Shown here: positions 33,531 through 33,734 of the stretch, piece by piece
Layout of the letters: each line of letters opens with the position of its first letter
Numbering within the stretch: the first letter of the stretch is position 1
DNA from: Akkermansia sp.
Lineage (GTDB): Bacteria > Verrucomicrobiota > Verrucomicrobiia > Verrucomicrobiales > Akkermansiaceae
NCBI GenBank assembly: GCA_017435365.1
Contig: JAFSFD010000039.1
Span: 1 to 33,734 of the forward strand
Reading direction: 5' to 3'
Length of the DNA: 33,734 nt
Made by a program: the position numbers and the translations under genes
Notes under the pieces: model-generated
Told to the model about the DNA's origin: nothing
The model's input: only the letters and a program-made list of their open reading frames with translations
Databases searched by the model: none

Positions 33531-33558
33531 AATTTAGCACACCCCGGACCATTGTCAA
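33531..33558 (-). promoter_or_regulatory. promoter of the Y-RNA array
   Basis: On the minus strand a perfect TTGACA (33558-33553), a 16-bp spacer and TAAATT (33536-33531). It is the only strong promoter seen upstream of the five RNA elements and could also transcribe the Ro-like gene. Confidence 0.75.
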
Positions 33559-33640
33559 GCATTTTTTCACATTTTGTGTAAAAAAATCACGCGTATCCCA
33601 AAGTTTGCGCAAAGAGTCCGATAAATTGATGTTTATCGTT

Positions 33641-33709
33641 GTCGGGGCACGGGACTTCAGTCCCGAAATAACGGTGTTTCCAATCGGGACTGAAGTCCCG
33701 TGCTCCGAC
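33641..33709. repeat. REPIN-like inverted repeat
   Basis: Two 26-base arms (33641-33666 and 33684-33709) are complementary at 25 of 26 positions around a 17-base centre. Each arm carries its own small palindrome, GGGACTTCAGTCCC. This is the layout of paired REP sequences. Confidence 0.8.
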
Positions 33710-33734
33710 AGAGCGTTGTTTTTTTGAAGCAAAA

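Noticed and set aside
33493..33732. 79-codon minus-strand frame over the REPIN and the Y-RNA promoter
   Set aside because: It runs through the inverted repeat and a clear promoter and has no recognisable domain.

Overview
The window looks like chromosome from a Verrucomicrobiota bacterium, probably a gut Akkermansia-like lineage. This is an inference from a formylglycine sulfatase of the mucin-degrader type, moderately high GC outside the CRISPR island, ribosomal proteins with few Shine-Dalgarno sequences, and promoters placed directly on start codons. No 16S or other decisive marker is present.

Layout. 1-373 has no convincing gene. 374-4930 (+) holds a secreted sulfatase, an S-adenosylhomocysteinase-like NAD-binding protein, a five-pass membrane protein and a YbgC-type thioesterase. 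A lipoprotein alpha/beta hydrolase (4845-6557, -) converges on the thioesterase and overlaps it by 86 bp. 6763-16300 (-) is a fused str-S10 operon: rpsL, rpsG, fusA, rpsJ, rplC, rplD, rplW, rplB, rpsS, an inserted coiled-coil gene, rplV, rpsC, rplP, rpmC, rpsQ, rplN, then a strong terminator. It has no tuf, and the rest of the spc cluster does not follow. 16301-17245 is non-coding: the str promoter, heptamer microrepeats and a 438-bp element with inverted-repeat ends. 17246-19517 (-) is an ABC transporter pair, and 19741-20478 (-) is a Kv-type potassium channel.

20609-30747 is a complete type I-E CRISPR-Cas system on the minus strand: cas3-cse1-cse2-cas6e-cas7-cas5-cas1-cas2, a 71-bp leader, then 32 repeats with 31 spacers. 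cas6e sits between cse2 and cas7, unlike the E. coli order.

The most interesting part is 30872-33558 (-), upstream of cas3. A gene for a Ro60-like protein (DUF2828/TROVE-type helical region plus a von Willebrand A domain with an intact MIDAS) is preceded by five tandem RNA elements of about 92-119 nt. Each begins with the same 17-nt frame (AAAG-RCWC-NNN-CAGCAA) and ends with a strand complementary to its start (GWGYCTTG), with compensatory changes between copies. Two of them contain a circularly permuted tRNA mimic (T arm, acceptor-like hairpin, D arm) with the terminal stem at the anticodon position. This is the architecture described for bacterial Y RNAs of the YrlA type, the partners of Ro60/Rsr. 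A promoter (33531-33558) precedes the array and a terminator (30872-30897) follows the protein gene, so the locus reads as a multi-Y-RNA Ro ribonucleoprotein operon next to a CRISPR system. A REPIN-like inverted repeat closes the window.
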